The position numbers and the translations under genes are program-made. A model generated the notes under the pieces. It ran no database searches. It was given only the letters and a program-made list of their open reading frames with translations, and had not been told where the DNA came from. Below are positions 50,831-59,246 of a DNA stretch of 61,072 nucleotides, piece by piece. How positions within the stretch are numbered: the stretch's first letter is position 1; each line of letters begins with the position of its first letter. This stretch comes from JAADHX01 sp964569385 (GTDB lineage Bacteria > Actinomycetota > Acidimicrobiia > Acidimicrobiales > Poriferisodalaceae), in the NCBI GenBank assembly GCA_964569385.1, contig CAZMUM010000034.1, forward strand, positions 1 through 61,072. Reading direction: 5' to 3'.

Positions 50831-52498
50831 ATGGTCCAGATTCCGCCATTAGGCCTTACTGCGTTCGGACCCGACTTTCCGTTTGCGTTCGACGACTGGC
50901 TCGACCACGAGGCCGGACTCGGATCAGTCCCTGCTCACGTCATGGGTGCCGAGGTAGCGATCGTGGGTGGCGGAGTTGCCGGAATGGTCGCGGCTTATGA
51001 GCTCATGAGGCTTGGCCTCAAACCCATTATCTATGAGATCAGTCGGATGGGTGGGCGACTTCGGTCTGTGCCGTTTCCGAAGTCGCCTGGCGTAGTGGCC
51101 GAGCTTGGTGGAATGCGGTTTCCGCTGAGCGGATCGTCACTGTGGAAATACATAAACATGTTGGGCCTGCAAACCCGTCCGTTTCCGAACCCGCTTAGCG
51201 AGACAGCCGGATCAACGGTGGTCGAGCTCGCGGGCGAAGCCCACTTTGCCCGCACGATGGACGATCTACCGGCAATATTTCACGAGGTAGCCAACGCCTG
51301 GGAAACGGCGCTCGAAAACGAGGCGAATCTAGGGCAGATTCAGGCCGCTATGGCCAACCGAGATGCGGCCGAGGTGCACCGTCTGTGGGATCCGATCGTG
51401 AAGAAGTGGGACGATCGAACGTTCTACGATTTCGTCGCCACGTCGCCAGAATTCTCTAGCCTCAGCTACCGGCATCGCGAGGTTTTCGGTCAGGTCGGGT
51501 TCGGAACTGGCGGCTGGGATTCGGACTTTCCGAATTCGATGCTCGAGATCCTTCGCGTCGTGATGGCAGCGTTTGAAGATGACCAGCAGTACATCGTTGG
51601 CGGTGCTGAGAAGATCCCTCGGGGAATCTGGGCCCACGAACCCGACTCGTTGGTGGGACACCCTGTTGGCACCTCGTTGGCGGGCCTCAATGGGGGAGTG
51701 ACCCGCCCGGGCGTAACCGCGATCGCTAGAGGCGCCGACGGCCAATTCGACGTGACCGACCGCTGGGGCCGCACCTCCAGCTTCCCAGTGGTGCTGGTAA
51801 CAACCCAGTCGTGGTTGATGACAACGAGCATCGATGTCGAGGAGTCTCTGTTCAGCCACAAGGTCTGGATGGCGCTAGACCGCACCCGATACATGCCCTC
51901 ATCGAAGACCTTTGTAATGGTCGATCGGCCCTTCTGGAACGACATCGACCCCGAGACCGGTCGGCCGATGATGAGCATGACTCTGACCGATCGCAACACT
52001 CGCGGTACGTACCTGCTTGACAACGGGCCTGATCAGCCAGCCGTCATATTGCTGAGTTACGCGTGGCAAAGCGATGCCATGAAGTTGTTGTCCATGGACG
52101 CTTCGGATAGAGCCGAACTGGCGCTCGATGCGTTGGCCGGCATATATCCGAATACCGACATTCGTAGCCATATCGTTGGCGAACCAATAACGGTCAGTTG
52201 GGAGACCGACCCTGACTTTCTCGGCGCGTTCAAGGCGGCCATGCCCGGCCACTACCGCTACAACCACCGCATGTACAGCCACTTCATGCAGGCCGACAAT
52301 CCATTAGACCAGCAGGGCATCTTCATAGCCGGCGACGATGTGTCTTGGACCCCAGGTTGGGCTGAAGGAGCAGTACAGACGGCCTTGAACGCGGTTTGGG
52401 GCATCGTGAACCACCTCGGCGGCGCCAGTCATCCAAACAATCCGGGCCCTGGCGATGTGTATGCCGAATTCGGGCCGGTAGCTCTGCCCGATGATTAA
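50831..52498 (+). CDS. Flavin L-amino acid 2-monooxygenase (arginine/tryptophan type)
   Basis: A 555-residue FAD amine oxidase: GAEVAIVGGGVAGMVAAYEL (dinucleotide motif near residue 44), YEISRMGGRL, VAELGGMRFPLSG, and the IaaM-like block FGQVGFGTGGWDSDFPNSML; C-terminal FAD motif GIFIAGDDVSWTPGWAEGAV. Homologues oxidatively decarboxylate amino acids to amides (tryptophan to indoleacetamide, arginine to 4-guanidinobutyramide). The next two genes encode an amidase and a ureohydrolase, which fits arginine best. Substrate specificity cannot be read from residues. Confidence 0.85.
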   Translation: MVQIPPLGLTAFGPDFPFAFDDWLDHEAGLGSVPAHVMGAEVAIVGGGVAGMVAAYELMRLGLKPIIYEISRMGGRLRSVPFPKSPGVVAELGGMRFPLSGSSLWKYINMLGLQTRPFPNPLSETAGSTVVELAGEAHFARTMDDLPAIFHEVANAWETALENEANLGQIQAAMANRDAAEVHRLWDPIVKKWDDRTFYDFVATSPEFSSLSYRHREVFGQVGFGTGGWDSDFPNSMLEILRVVMAAFEDDQQYIVGGAEKIPRGIWAHEPDSLVGHPVGTSLAGLNGGVTRPGVTAIARGADGQFDVTDRWGRTSSFPVVLVTTQSWLMTTSIDVEESLFSHKVWMALDRTRYMPSSKTFVMVDRPFWNDIDPETGRPMMSMTLTDRNTRGTYLLDNGPDQPAVILLSYAWQSDAMKLLSMDASDRAELALDALAGIYPNTDIRSHIVGEPITVSWETDPDFLGAFKAAMPGHYRYNHRMYSHFMQADNPLDQQGIFIAGDDVSWTPGWAEGAVQTALNAVWGIVNHLGGASHPNNPGPGDVYAEFGPVALPDD

Positions 52499-52507
52499 CT
52501 CGGCCCG

Positions 52508-53830
52508 ATGACTAGCTACGTCGACCTAGACGCAACCGCTGTCGCCGCTGCTGTGCACGTGGGCGAGGTTAGTACTACCGAGATTCGCGACGCGGCCAGA
52601 GCGCAGTATCTAAAGACACACAGCGACATCAACGCTGTCGTTGAGTGGTACGAAAACCCGACTCCGGTCGCGTCGTCGGACGGACCGCTCGCGGGCGTGC
52701 CTGTGCTGCGCAAGGACTACGGCTCCACCGAGGCCGGTCGGCTGACCGAGATGGGAAGCCGCCTGGCCGTGGGCAATGTGGCCTCCGAAACCAGCCAACT
52801 GTTCACTCGTCTTCGAGACTCCGGTGCGCAGGTTCTCGGCCGAAGCGCCACGCCAGAGTTCGTTCAACATGGGGCCACCGAGACGACGCTCAATGGCATC
52901 ACTCGAAACCCGCACAACCTCAGTCTTTCTCCCGGCGGATCATCGGGGGGTGCCGCGGCTGCGGTCGCCGCCGGAGTCGTTCCGGTAGCTCACGGCAGCG
53001 ACTGTGCCGGCTCGATTCGGATTCCGGCTTCAGCCTGTGGGCTTGTCGGTCTGAAACCAGGGCTGAATCGGGTTCAGTTGGCCGACGGCGGTTGGGGCGG
53101 AATCGCTAATGAGTTCGTTCTTACCAAAACGGTCCGTGACTGCCGGTTGTTGCTCGACGTTCTTGGCGATGGGGCCTACCTCGAAACCAAGCCGACCTAC
53201 CGCGTCGGGCTATCGACCACACATTGGGCCGGTTTCGACGACGACGCCGAGGTGGTCACGGCCACTCGATCGGCCGCAAGTCAGCTCGCTGCGGCTGGTC
53301 ACAAGCTGATCGAGGTCGATCCACCCGTCGACTATGACCAGCTAATGGAAACCTTCTCAGCCCTGTTCCATCGGTGGTTGGTCAGCGACGTCGACAGGTT
53401 TGTCTCGATGGGCCGAGACGCAGGCCCAGCCACGCTTGAACCGCTTACGCTGGCAGCCCTAGAACACCTGCATGGGTTGACGGTGGCCGATATCTCGGCC
53501 GCCCAGGTGGCCCAAGGTGCGATTACGGCGCGGCTCGAACGCGACCTTGCCGACGTCGACATTCTGCTCACCCCCACACTTGGCCGCTCGACCATCCCGC
53601 TCGGCCAACTGGCGGGCGAGGGGACCGATCTCGACACCTACATTCGGCTAAACGACGAGAGCTTCCCCTACAGCTACCTATTTAACGTGACCGGTTGGCC
53701 TTCGATCTCGGTCCCAGGCCAGATGTCGAACGTCGGTCTTCCGGTCGGAGTACAGCTATCGGCTCGCCGAGGCAGCGAACATCAACTCTTAGATTTGGCC
53801 AAGACGCTCTGGCCGGATCCGACTGGCTAG
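52508..53830 (+). CDS. Amidase-signature hydrolase (probable 4-guanidinobutyramide hydrolase)
   Basis: A 440-residue amidase-signature enzyme. Catalytic triad: Lys in GVPVLRKDYGSTEAG, cis-Ser in LSPGGSSGGAAAAVAAG, nucleophile Ser in VAHGSDCAGSIRIPASACG (usual T-G replaced by C-A). Related enzymes include indoleacetamide hydrolase. Being 9 bp behind the monooxygenase, it should hydrolyse that enzyme's amide product. The downstream ureohydrolase makes guanidinobutyramide the likely substrate. Confidence 0.85.
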   Translation: MTSYVDLDATAVAAAVHVGEVSTTEIRDAARAQYLKTHSDINAVVEWYENPTPVASSDGPLAGVPVLRKDYGSTEAGRLTEMGSRLAVGNVASETSQLFTRLRDSGAQVLGRSATPEFVQHGATETTLNGITRNPHNLSLSPGGSSGGAAAAVAAGVVPVAHGSDCAGSIRIPASACGLVGLKPGLNRVQLADGGWGGIANEFVLTKTVRDCRLLLDVLGDGAYLETKPTYRVGLSTTHWAGFDDDAEVVTATRSAASQLAAAGHKLIEVDPPVDYDQLMETFSALFHRWLVSDVDRFVSMGRDAGPATLEPLTLAALEHLHGLTVADISAAQVAQGAITARLERDLADVDILLTPTLGRSTIPLGQLAGEGTDLDTYIRLNDESFPYSYLFNVTGWPSISVPGQMSNVGLPVGVQLSARRGSEHQLLDLAKTLWPDPTG

Positions 53831-53845
53831 GAGAAATGCATCGAC

Positions 53846-54607
53846 GTGAGTAACAACCCACAACCACTTGGTGGAAACGACATGCCCCGCTTTGGTGGCA
53901 TGGCCACGTTCATGCGGCTGCCAGGCACCTCAGACCCGGCCGATCTCGATGTAGCGGTGGTCGGAGTTCCCCTCGACATTGGCACATCGAACCGCCCAGG
54001 GGCGCGGTTCGGGCCCCGTGCCATCCGCGACGAATCCGTCCTGTTGCGTCCGTACAACATGGCGACCCGGGCCGCCCCGTTCGATAGCCTTCGAATCGAC
54101 GACACTGGCGACGTTGCCACCAATCCCTACAACCTCGCCGATTCGGTCGATCGAATCACCGCCCACTATAAAGGCCTGCTGAAGCACGATCTGAAGACCG
54201 TCACCATCGGCGGCGATCACACCATCGCCCTTCCAATCCTTCGAGCTATGGCTGCCAAACACGGACCCGTCGGCATGGTCCACATTGACGCCCACACCGA
54301 CATAAACGACACAATGTTCGGCGAACGAATTGCCCACGGCACACCGTTCCGTCGGGCCGTAGAAGAGGGTCTACTGGACGGATCGCGNNNNNNNNNNNNN
54401 NNNNNNNNNNNNNNNNNNNNNNNNNNNNNNNNNNNNNNNNNNNNNNNNNNNNNNNNNNNNNNNNNNNNNNNNNNNNNNNNNNNNNNNGGTTGCGATCTCG
54501 TCGAGGTCGCCCCCATATACGACACCAGCGGGGCAACGAGCCTCACTGCGGCGAATCTGCTGTTCGAGATGTTGTGCATCTTGCCCGGCGTCGAGTACAG
54601 GGACTGA
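53846..54607 (+). CDS. Agmatinase/guanidinobutyrase-family ureohydrolase, interrupted by gap
   Basis: A ureohydrolase: MPRFGGMATFMRLPG, DVAVVGVPLDIGTSNRPGAR, TVTIGGDHTIALPIL (Mn ligand His), MVHIDAHTDINDTMFGER (D-x-H-x-D ligands), then 100 Ns, then CDLVEVAPIYDTSGATSLTA. Against family length (about 310-320) roughly 80 residues are missing in the gap, including the F-D-I-D-x-x-D-P ligand motif. It releases urea from a guanidino compound, probably 4-guanidinobutanoate to 4-aminobutanoate as third step after the preceding two genes. Start GTG 53846. Confidence 0.85.
   Translation: MSNNPQPLGGNDMPRFGGMATFMRLPGTSDPADLDVAVVGVPLDIGTSNRPGARFGPRAIRDESVLLRPYNMATRAAPFDSLRIDDTGDVATNPYNLADSVDRITAHYKGLLKHDLKTVTIGGDHTIALPILRAMAAKHGPVGMVHIDAHTDINDTMFGERIAHGTPFRRAVEEGLLDGSXXXXXXXXXXXXXXXXXXXXXXXXXXXXXXXXXXGCDLVEVAPIYDTSGATSLTAANLLFEMLCILPGVEYRD
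54388..54487. other. Assembly gap (100 Ns) of unknown true length
   Basis: Exactly 100 Ns and no flanking duplication, so unlike the other gap this one replaces real sequence. The surrounding protein suggests about 240 bp are absent. Confidence 0.9.
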
Positions 54608-54635
54608 CCGAGCACGTCGAACAACCATCGCATCG

Positions 54636-55204
54636 TTAGGACGTGCCGTCATCGAGCCGTTGGTGGTATTCGACAGCGGTGATGGATCCGCCCGCTTCGC
54701 TGGTCCGGTCAGCGTCAGACTCGGGAAGGTAAGGCTGCATCAGGTCGATACGTTTCCAGCTTGGGTGTGGTTGGGCTCCTGTTTCGTCAGGTATGTATGG
54801 CGAAGCGGCGACCCGTTCGTGTTTGTGTATGTACCGGGCGCAGTTGACGAACACGTTTTCCACCGTGGCCTTCACGACCAACAACGCGGCAGGGAACCGA
54901 TCCATCAGTTTGTCGTTGCGAACCAGCGATGCAGTGGCGTGGACTCGTCGATCAGCTGCACTACGCCGACGGGTCCACCCTTGTATGAAACTGTTGGCCA
55001 GCCGCTCGCGTCGAGGGTCGATAGGAAGAAGAAATCCCTCGATCCGATGAACTCCTGCTGCTCTACACCCAGCGTCGAGGTGACGATGCCGGCTTCCATA
55101 GCGTCGGCCAGCCGGCTCGTGTCAAACTCGGCCTGTAGCGCTCGGTGGGTTTGGTCGTGGAGTCCGGTCGATGGGTAGTCGGTTGCAGGGTGGTCGCCGG
55201 TCAT
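54636..55204 (-). pseudogene. PPOX-family gene with internal deletion and frameshift
   Basis: The first segment (ATG 55204) reads EFIGSRDFFFLSTLDASGWP, TVSYKGGPVGVVQLIDES and then goes off into a stop at 54905-54907. A second frame takes over with VHATASLVRNDKLMDRFPAA, LLVVKATVENVFVNCARYIH and PHPSWKRIDLMQPYLPESDA, the normal C-terminal part of pyridoxamine-phosphate-oxidase-like proteins. Between them about 38 residues of the flavin-binding core are missing, and the frame changes. Gene decay or a misassembly are both possible. It follows the DUF402 gene with a 4-bp overlap. Confidence 0.7.
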
Positions 55205-55815
55205 AGATGGCTCAGTCCTTCCGGTGGCTCCCAGGCCGCCAGCGAGAGGTTCCACCAGTAGTCCTTGCGGTTCAGTCGCTCGCCAAGCGATGTCGCTAGC
55301 TTACGAATCCAGTCGGCTAGCTCCGATGAGAATCGACCTTCCACGACCCGCTCTGCGAGCAAGTCCCAGTCCTTCATTTCCCACGTTCCGTCAGGCCACA
55401 CAACGAGGTCCACTTCCAGGTCCTGGGTATCCATGGTGGTGCCGTAAAGGCGAGGCGCGGTCTGAAGGTTGATGTACCAGCACGCGAAGTCGCGGTCGGC
55501 ACCGGTCCAGAAATGCCAGACGGCGTGGTGGTCTTGTGGGTTCTGGGTCATCAAACATCCGTGACCCTGCCAGCGGTCTTGTGACTTCCAAGGATGCTCA
55601 ATGCCGCCAGGCCACTCACCGGTCGGGAAGGTGAACGGCGAGTTCGGTTCGACGTAAATTGCCAGTCGATCCTCGGAATGTTCGATCACCCGAACCTGCT
55701 GTTCGATCCAGGCCTTGTCGAACCACGGCGCGCTTGAGTCACCATCGCCGATCGGGCTAAGCCTCATCACCTCACGTCGGGTGATTGTTTCACCTGGTTG
55801 CCACAGCTGATTCAT
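55201..55815 (-). CDS. DUF402-domain protein
   Basis: A 204-residue protein. The middle matches DUF402 (HHAVWHFWTGADRDFACWYI, NLQTAPRLYGTTMDTQDLEV, DLVVWPDGTWEMKDWDLLA), a fold seen in nucleoside-diphosphatase/FAU-1-like proteins that bind RNA or hydrolyse nucleotides. Tryptophan-rich N-terminus of unknown role. Its ATG at 55815 overlaps the first copy of a 30-bp tandem repeat, so its ribosome site may derive from that duplication. Confidence 0.82.
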   Translation of the reverse strand: MNQLWQPGETITRREVMRLSPIGDGDSSAPWFDKAWIEQQVRVIEHSEDRLAIYVEPNSPFTFPTGEWPGGIEHPWKSQDRWQGHGCLMTQNPQDHHAVWHFWTGADRDFACWYINLQTAPRLYGTTMDTQDLEVDLVVWPDGTWEMKDWDLLAERVVEGRFSSELADWIRKLATSLGERLNRKDYWWNLSLAAWEPPEGLSHL

Positions 55816-55868
55816 CCCTGGATCATTCGATCCAGGCTCTGTGATCCCTGGATCATTCGATCCAGGCT
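55814..55868. repeat. 30-bp tandem duplication containing an 8-bp palindrome
   Basis: A 25-bp block occurs at 55814-55838 and 55844-55868 (period 30). Each contains CCTGGATC-ATTC-GATCCAGG, a perfect 8-bp stem with 4-base loop. One copy encodes the last residues and stop of the LLM gene; the other touches the ATG of the DUF402 gene. It may act as an intercistronic hairpin or mark a slippage duplication. Confidence 0.8.
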
Positions 55869-56890
55869 TTCGCCTTCTCGATGGTCTCGAGGGGGTTTTC
55901 GCCGGCGGCTTGGATCGTGAAATGGGTTACGCCCACATCTTTGAACACTTGAAGCCGTTCGCGGACGTGGCCCTCGTCGCCGGTGAGCGTCGCTAGATCC
56001 AGATACTCATCGGGAATGGCCGCCATGGCCTCGCCCCTGTTGCCGCTCAGGAACAGATCCTGAATCTTGGCCGCTTCTTGGTCCCAGCCATACCGGCAGA
56101 ACAGGTCGTTGTAGAAGTTCTTGCCCTTGGCCCCCATGCCGCCAACGTAGAAGCCAGCGTTCATTCGGGCCGCTTCTCGGGCCTCGGCAACTTCGGGGCC
56201 ATCGCCGATGGCGACCGTGCCGCCAGCGTAGACATTCAAACTTCCAAGATCGTCTGAGCGCTTCGCCTTGCCCTTGTCGAGGCTGTCACCCCACACATCG
56301 CGGAACCGGTCTGGCACAAAGAAGATTGGCTGCCAACCGTCGGCCACCTCTGCGGTCATGGCCACGTTGGCTGGCCCGATCGCTGCCACCACGATTGGGA
56401 TGTTGGCCCGGTGAGGATGGTGCATGAACTTGAGTGGCTTACCGAGCCCGGTGCCTTGGTCTTGGGGAAGCGGCAACGTGATTGCCCGACCGTCGTGGCT
56501 AACGCGGTCGCGGGCCCAGACCTTCTTGCAGATCTCGATGACATCGCGGGTGGTGCCAATGGGTTTGTTGTAAGGAACACCATGCCATCCCTCAATAACC
56601 TGAGGGCCAGACGTTCCCAAACCAAGCGTGAAGCGACCGCCAGACAACGCGTCGATGCCGGCGGCGCTCTGGGCAATAAGGGCCGCCGACCGTGAGTAGA
56701 GGGGCATGATGCCAGACATGAGTTCGATGGTCGTGGTCTGCCCGGCTAGATAGCCGAGTGTCGAGACCAAGTCGAACCCGTAGATTTCGGGCGTGATCAC
56801 CATGTCGATACCGGCCGACTCAAGGTCACGAACGTGGCCCACCATCTTCTGTGGATCTCCGGTGAAGGCGATCGTTGTTGCCAGCTTCAT
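55853..56890 (-). CDS. LLM-class F420-dependent oxidoreductase
   Basis: A 345-residue luciferase-like TIM barrel: MKLATTIAFTGDPQKMVGHV, VRDLESAGIDMVITPEIYGF, QSAAGIDALSGGRFTLGLGT and PIVVAAIGPANVAMTAEVAD are typical of the F420-dependent branch found in actinobacteria. The reaction is hydride transfer to or from an unknown substrate. ATG 56890 has GGGAG 8 bp upstream; the frame also opens at TTG 56896. Confidence 0.9.
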   Translation of the reverse strand: MKLATTIAFTGDPQKMVGHVRDLESAGIDMVITPEIYGFDLVSTLGYLAGQTTTIELMSGIMPLYSRSAALIAQSAAGIDALSGGRFTLGLGTSGPQVIEGWHGVPYNKPIGTTRDVIEICKKVWARDRVSHDGRAITLPLPQDQGTGLGKPLKFMHHPHRANIPIVVAAIGPANVAMTAEVADGWQPIFFVPDRFRDVWGDSLDKGKAKRSDDLGSLNVYAGGTVAIGDGPEVAEAREAARMNAGFYVGGMGAKGKNFYNDLFCRYGWDQEAAKIQDLFLSGNRGEAMAAIPDEYLDLATLTGDEGHVRERLQVFKDVGVTHFTIQAAGENPLETIEKAKAWIE

Positions 56891-56929
56891 TAACAACTCC
56901 CTATGGTCGGCTGCTGTGACTTTAAAGCG

Positions 56930-58147
56930 TTAGTCGATCCAACCAACAATTCGCTCGACCAATATGTCGGCGAAGCTCTCGTCGCTGCCTTCCATGTCGG
57001 AGTCGAGCAGATCGCGGGCTCCGACCATGCGGTGGGCAAGAACAAGTTTGGTCGTCGCAACATCGGCCGTGAGCATTTCCCACGAGTAGTTGGTCGCTCC
57101 GGCCGCCACTAACGAATCGTGGTAACGACGCAGTAGAGCTTCTTCTTCGCTCCTTAGGTCGGGCGTGAGAGCTGTGGTGATGAAGTAACCGACATCCCAC
57201 CCGGCTCGACCGGTGGACACCAGTTGATAGTCCAACACAACAAGTTCACCGTTGGGCCGGTAGAGGATGTTGTCGAGCCGATAGTCGGCGTGAATCAAGG
57301 TACGAGGCTCGGCGCCGAGCGATTTGATCAGGTCGACGAGGCCCTCCTGGGCTTGATCGAGCTTCGCCAACTTCTCCGTCCCGAGCGCCTCGCCGAACCG
57401 CTCGACGAAGTCTTCGCGGTTTCGCAAATAGCCGGCCTGCCAGGTCTTGGGCCCCTGATCGACAGGAAAGATAAGGGGCGCGTCTTCGAGCAGCGTCGAC
57501 AACGACCCGCCGTCATCTCGATCTTGGCCCTGATGTGACCAATGGTGAGCATGGAACTTGGCCAGTACATCGAGGGCGGCCAGCGCATCGTCCAGCGTGC
57601 CGCCCTCGACCTGGCTTGGTGGTCTTGCATCGGCGATGTCTTCCATCATCAGTAGGTAGCGACGCTGGTTCTTGCCGGACAGCTTTACGAATCGGAGCAC
57701 GAGCCAGTTGACCGCGCTGACGGGGAGATGGTCGATAAGAAACATCAGCGGTTTGAACGCCCACAGGGTGGTGAGCTTGTCCTGGTCTGACCAGTAGTAC
57801 TTCGGCATCGGGATGCCCATCTGGTCGCGCATGTGTTTATAGATGAATATCTCGCGGTCGTAGGCAAGAAGGGCCTCACCAGATGACCGATTAGTGCCAC
57901 TTGGTGCCGGCAGCTTTACCACCACCGAGGGTGGCACCGGGGCCATACCCGATGTCGACGTTTGGTCTGTGTCGTCGTCCCAGGTAAGAGTGCAGCGGTG
58001 GAGTTCGCCAATGAATCCGATGCCCTCGCCGATCACTTCGGTCTCGACGGCGGTGATCGACCGGTCGTATTTCGAGCCAAGGGTCGAGCTAAACCAGCTA
58101 GGCGTGAGCTCACCGGCGCTTTGGGGGATGTGGTGTTTTTTGGCCAC
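56930..58147 (-). CDS. Phosphotransferase-family (APH/CHK-like) kinase
   Basis: A 405-residue aminoglycoside-phosphotransferase-fold protein: SVVVKLPAPSG (ATP lysine), YLLMMEDIADARPPSQVEGG (hinge), TLIHADYRLDNILYRPNGEL (Brenner motif H-x-D-x-x-x-x-N) and VVLDYQLVSTGRAGWDVGYF (metal-binding D). The small-molecule target is unknown; in related organisms such proteins often sit near acyl-CoA dehydrogenases. GTG 58147 overlaps the upstream stop (TAGTG). Confidence 0.87.
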   Translation of the reverse strand: MAKKHHIPQSAGELTPSWFSSTLGSKYDRSITAVETEVIGEGIGFIGELHRCTLTWDDDTDQTSTSGMAPVPPSVVVKLPAPSGTNRSSGEALLAYDREIFIYKHMRDQMGIPMPKYYWSDQDKLTTLWAFKPLMFLIDHLPVSAVNWLVLRFVKLSGKNQRRYLLMMEDIADARPPSQVEGGTLDDALAALDVLAKFHAHHWSHQGQDRDDGGSLSTLLEDAPLIFPVDQGPKTWQAGYLRNREDFVERFGEALGTEKLAKLDQAQEGLVDLIKSLGAEPRTLIHADYRLDNILYRPNGELVVLDYQLVSTGRAGWDVGYFITTALTPDLRSEEEALLRRYHDSLVAAGATNYSWEMLTADVATTKLVLAHRMVGARDLLDSDMEGSDESFADILVERIVGWID

Positions 58148-59085
58148 TAGATTCTGAAATCTGAAATTTGGGTGTCTGCGGTGCCGAGGTCGGTGAAGTT
58201 GTCGTCGCTTCTGGCCTTCATGAACGCGGCCCAACCAACGTGGCCGTAACGAGCAGCGTCGGCTCTCAGTTCAGGCAGCGGCGCGACGATGGCGTCGCGG
58301 GGCGGATTCGAGAAATAGGGGATGCTGAAGCGGCGCTGCTTTGTCATCGGCACGACGCGGTGAACAGCGGCGCGGTACTGGTCGTTGGTCCACACCTGCA
58401 TCATGTCGGCCAGGTTCACCACGACGGTGCCCGGCTGGGGTACAACGTCGATCCAGCCGTGAGCCGCCGAGTCGGCCTGAAGACCGCCGACATCGTCCTG
58501 TAGCAACAGCGTGATTGTTCCGGGGTCGGTGTGATAGCCGAGCGCAGTTTCGCCGAGGTCTGGAAGGCCGTCGCGTTCGTCGGCAGGTACGGGATCGCCG
58601 ATCGGATAGTGGTTGAGCCGCACGGCACTCGAGGCCGGATCGCCCACCATCTTTGCGCGACTCTCGTCGCCGAGGCCGAGAGTCTCATGCAGAAGTGAGA
58701 CCGTACGGTTTGTGAGATCGCTGAAGGCGTCGAAGAACTCGGTCATGGACTCATAGAAGCCCGGGAGTTCTGGCCAGCGGTTGAACCGGTCTCGCGAGTC
58801 GTTGGAGGGATCGATGTAGTCGAATACCTCCTTGGCGTCTCGTTTGCGCTTGGTCAGTTCGCGATCGAACCAACCGAGCGGGTTAACGGCATCGCGTTCA
58901 ATCGCTACACGAACCGAGCGGGGGGCATCAAAGAACCGAGCGGTCTCGGCCCAGGTGTGGGCGATGAGGCCGTCGAGGCCATGGCCAGACAACAAGAAGA
59001 AGCCATGATCGCGACAAGCCGTGTCGAGTGCCTGGCGAGATGTCGAATCCGGCGAGGCAATATCTACTACTGGGACGAGGCTCAT
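58147..59085 (-). CDS. 2-oxoglutarate/Fe(II) oxygenase, second copy type
   Basis: A 312-residue isopenicillin-N-synthase-like dioxygenase: ACRDHGFFLLSGHGLDGLIA, iron ligands in LGYHTDPGTITLLLQDDVGG (H-x-D) and YRAAVHRVVPMTKQRRFSIP (His plus R-x-S for 2-oxoglutarate). It is only distantly similar to the one at 41840 and forms an operon with the phosphotransferase. Substrate unknown. Confidence 0.88.
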   Translation of the reverse strand: MSLVPVVDIASPDSTSRQALDTACRDHGFFLLSGHGLDGLIAHTWAETARFFDAPRSVRVAIERDAVNPLGWFDRELTKRKRDAKEVFDYIDPSNDSRDRFNRWPELPGFYESMTEFFDAFSDLTNRTVSLLHETLGLGDESRAKMVGDPASSAVRLNHYPIGDPVPADERDGLPDLGETALGYHTDPGTITLLLQDDVGGLQADSAAHGWIDVVPQPGTVVVNLADMMQVWTNDQYRAAVHRVVPMTKQRRFSIPYFSNPPRDAIVAPLPELRADAARYGHVGWAAFMKARSDDNFTDLGTADTQISDFRI

Positions 59086-59137
59086 GTCACCAGTGTCGCG
59101 CCTAACCGCACTAGTAGAAAATCGGGAGTACAGCCCG

Positions 59138-59208
59138 TTGACGCGGCGTCAAAAACCTGCGGCGTGAGCGGGGCGCTTCAGGTTTCGCGGTTGGGGGTGT
59201 ACCTGAAG
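59138..59208. repeat. Two inverted repeats in the 160-bp spacer
   Basis: TTGACG-CGG-CGTCAA at 59138-59152 is a perfect inverted repeat, and CTTCAGGT (59176-59183) is matched by ACCTGAAG (59201-59208) across 17 bp. They lie between the 2OG oxygenase start and the CopZ-like gene, where the style of sequence changes. They may be an operator, a weak terminator or the edge of an acquired segment. Confidence 0.4.
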
Positions 59209-59246
59209 TGAGGTGCCTTCGCCTTCTGGCGTGGCATGCTTGATTG

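Noticed and set aside
50831..53830. Indole-3-acetamide (auxin) pathway from IaaM-like and amidase genes
   Set aside because: Kept only as an alternative: the directly following ureohydrolase fits arginine catabolism better and has no role in auxin synthesis.
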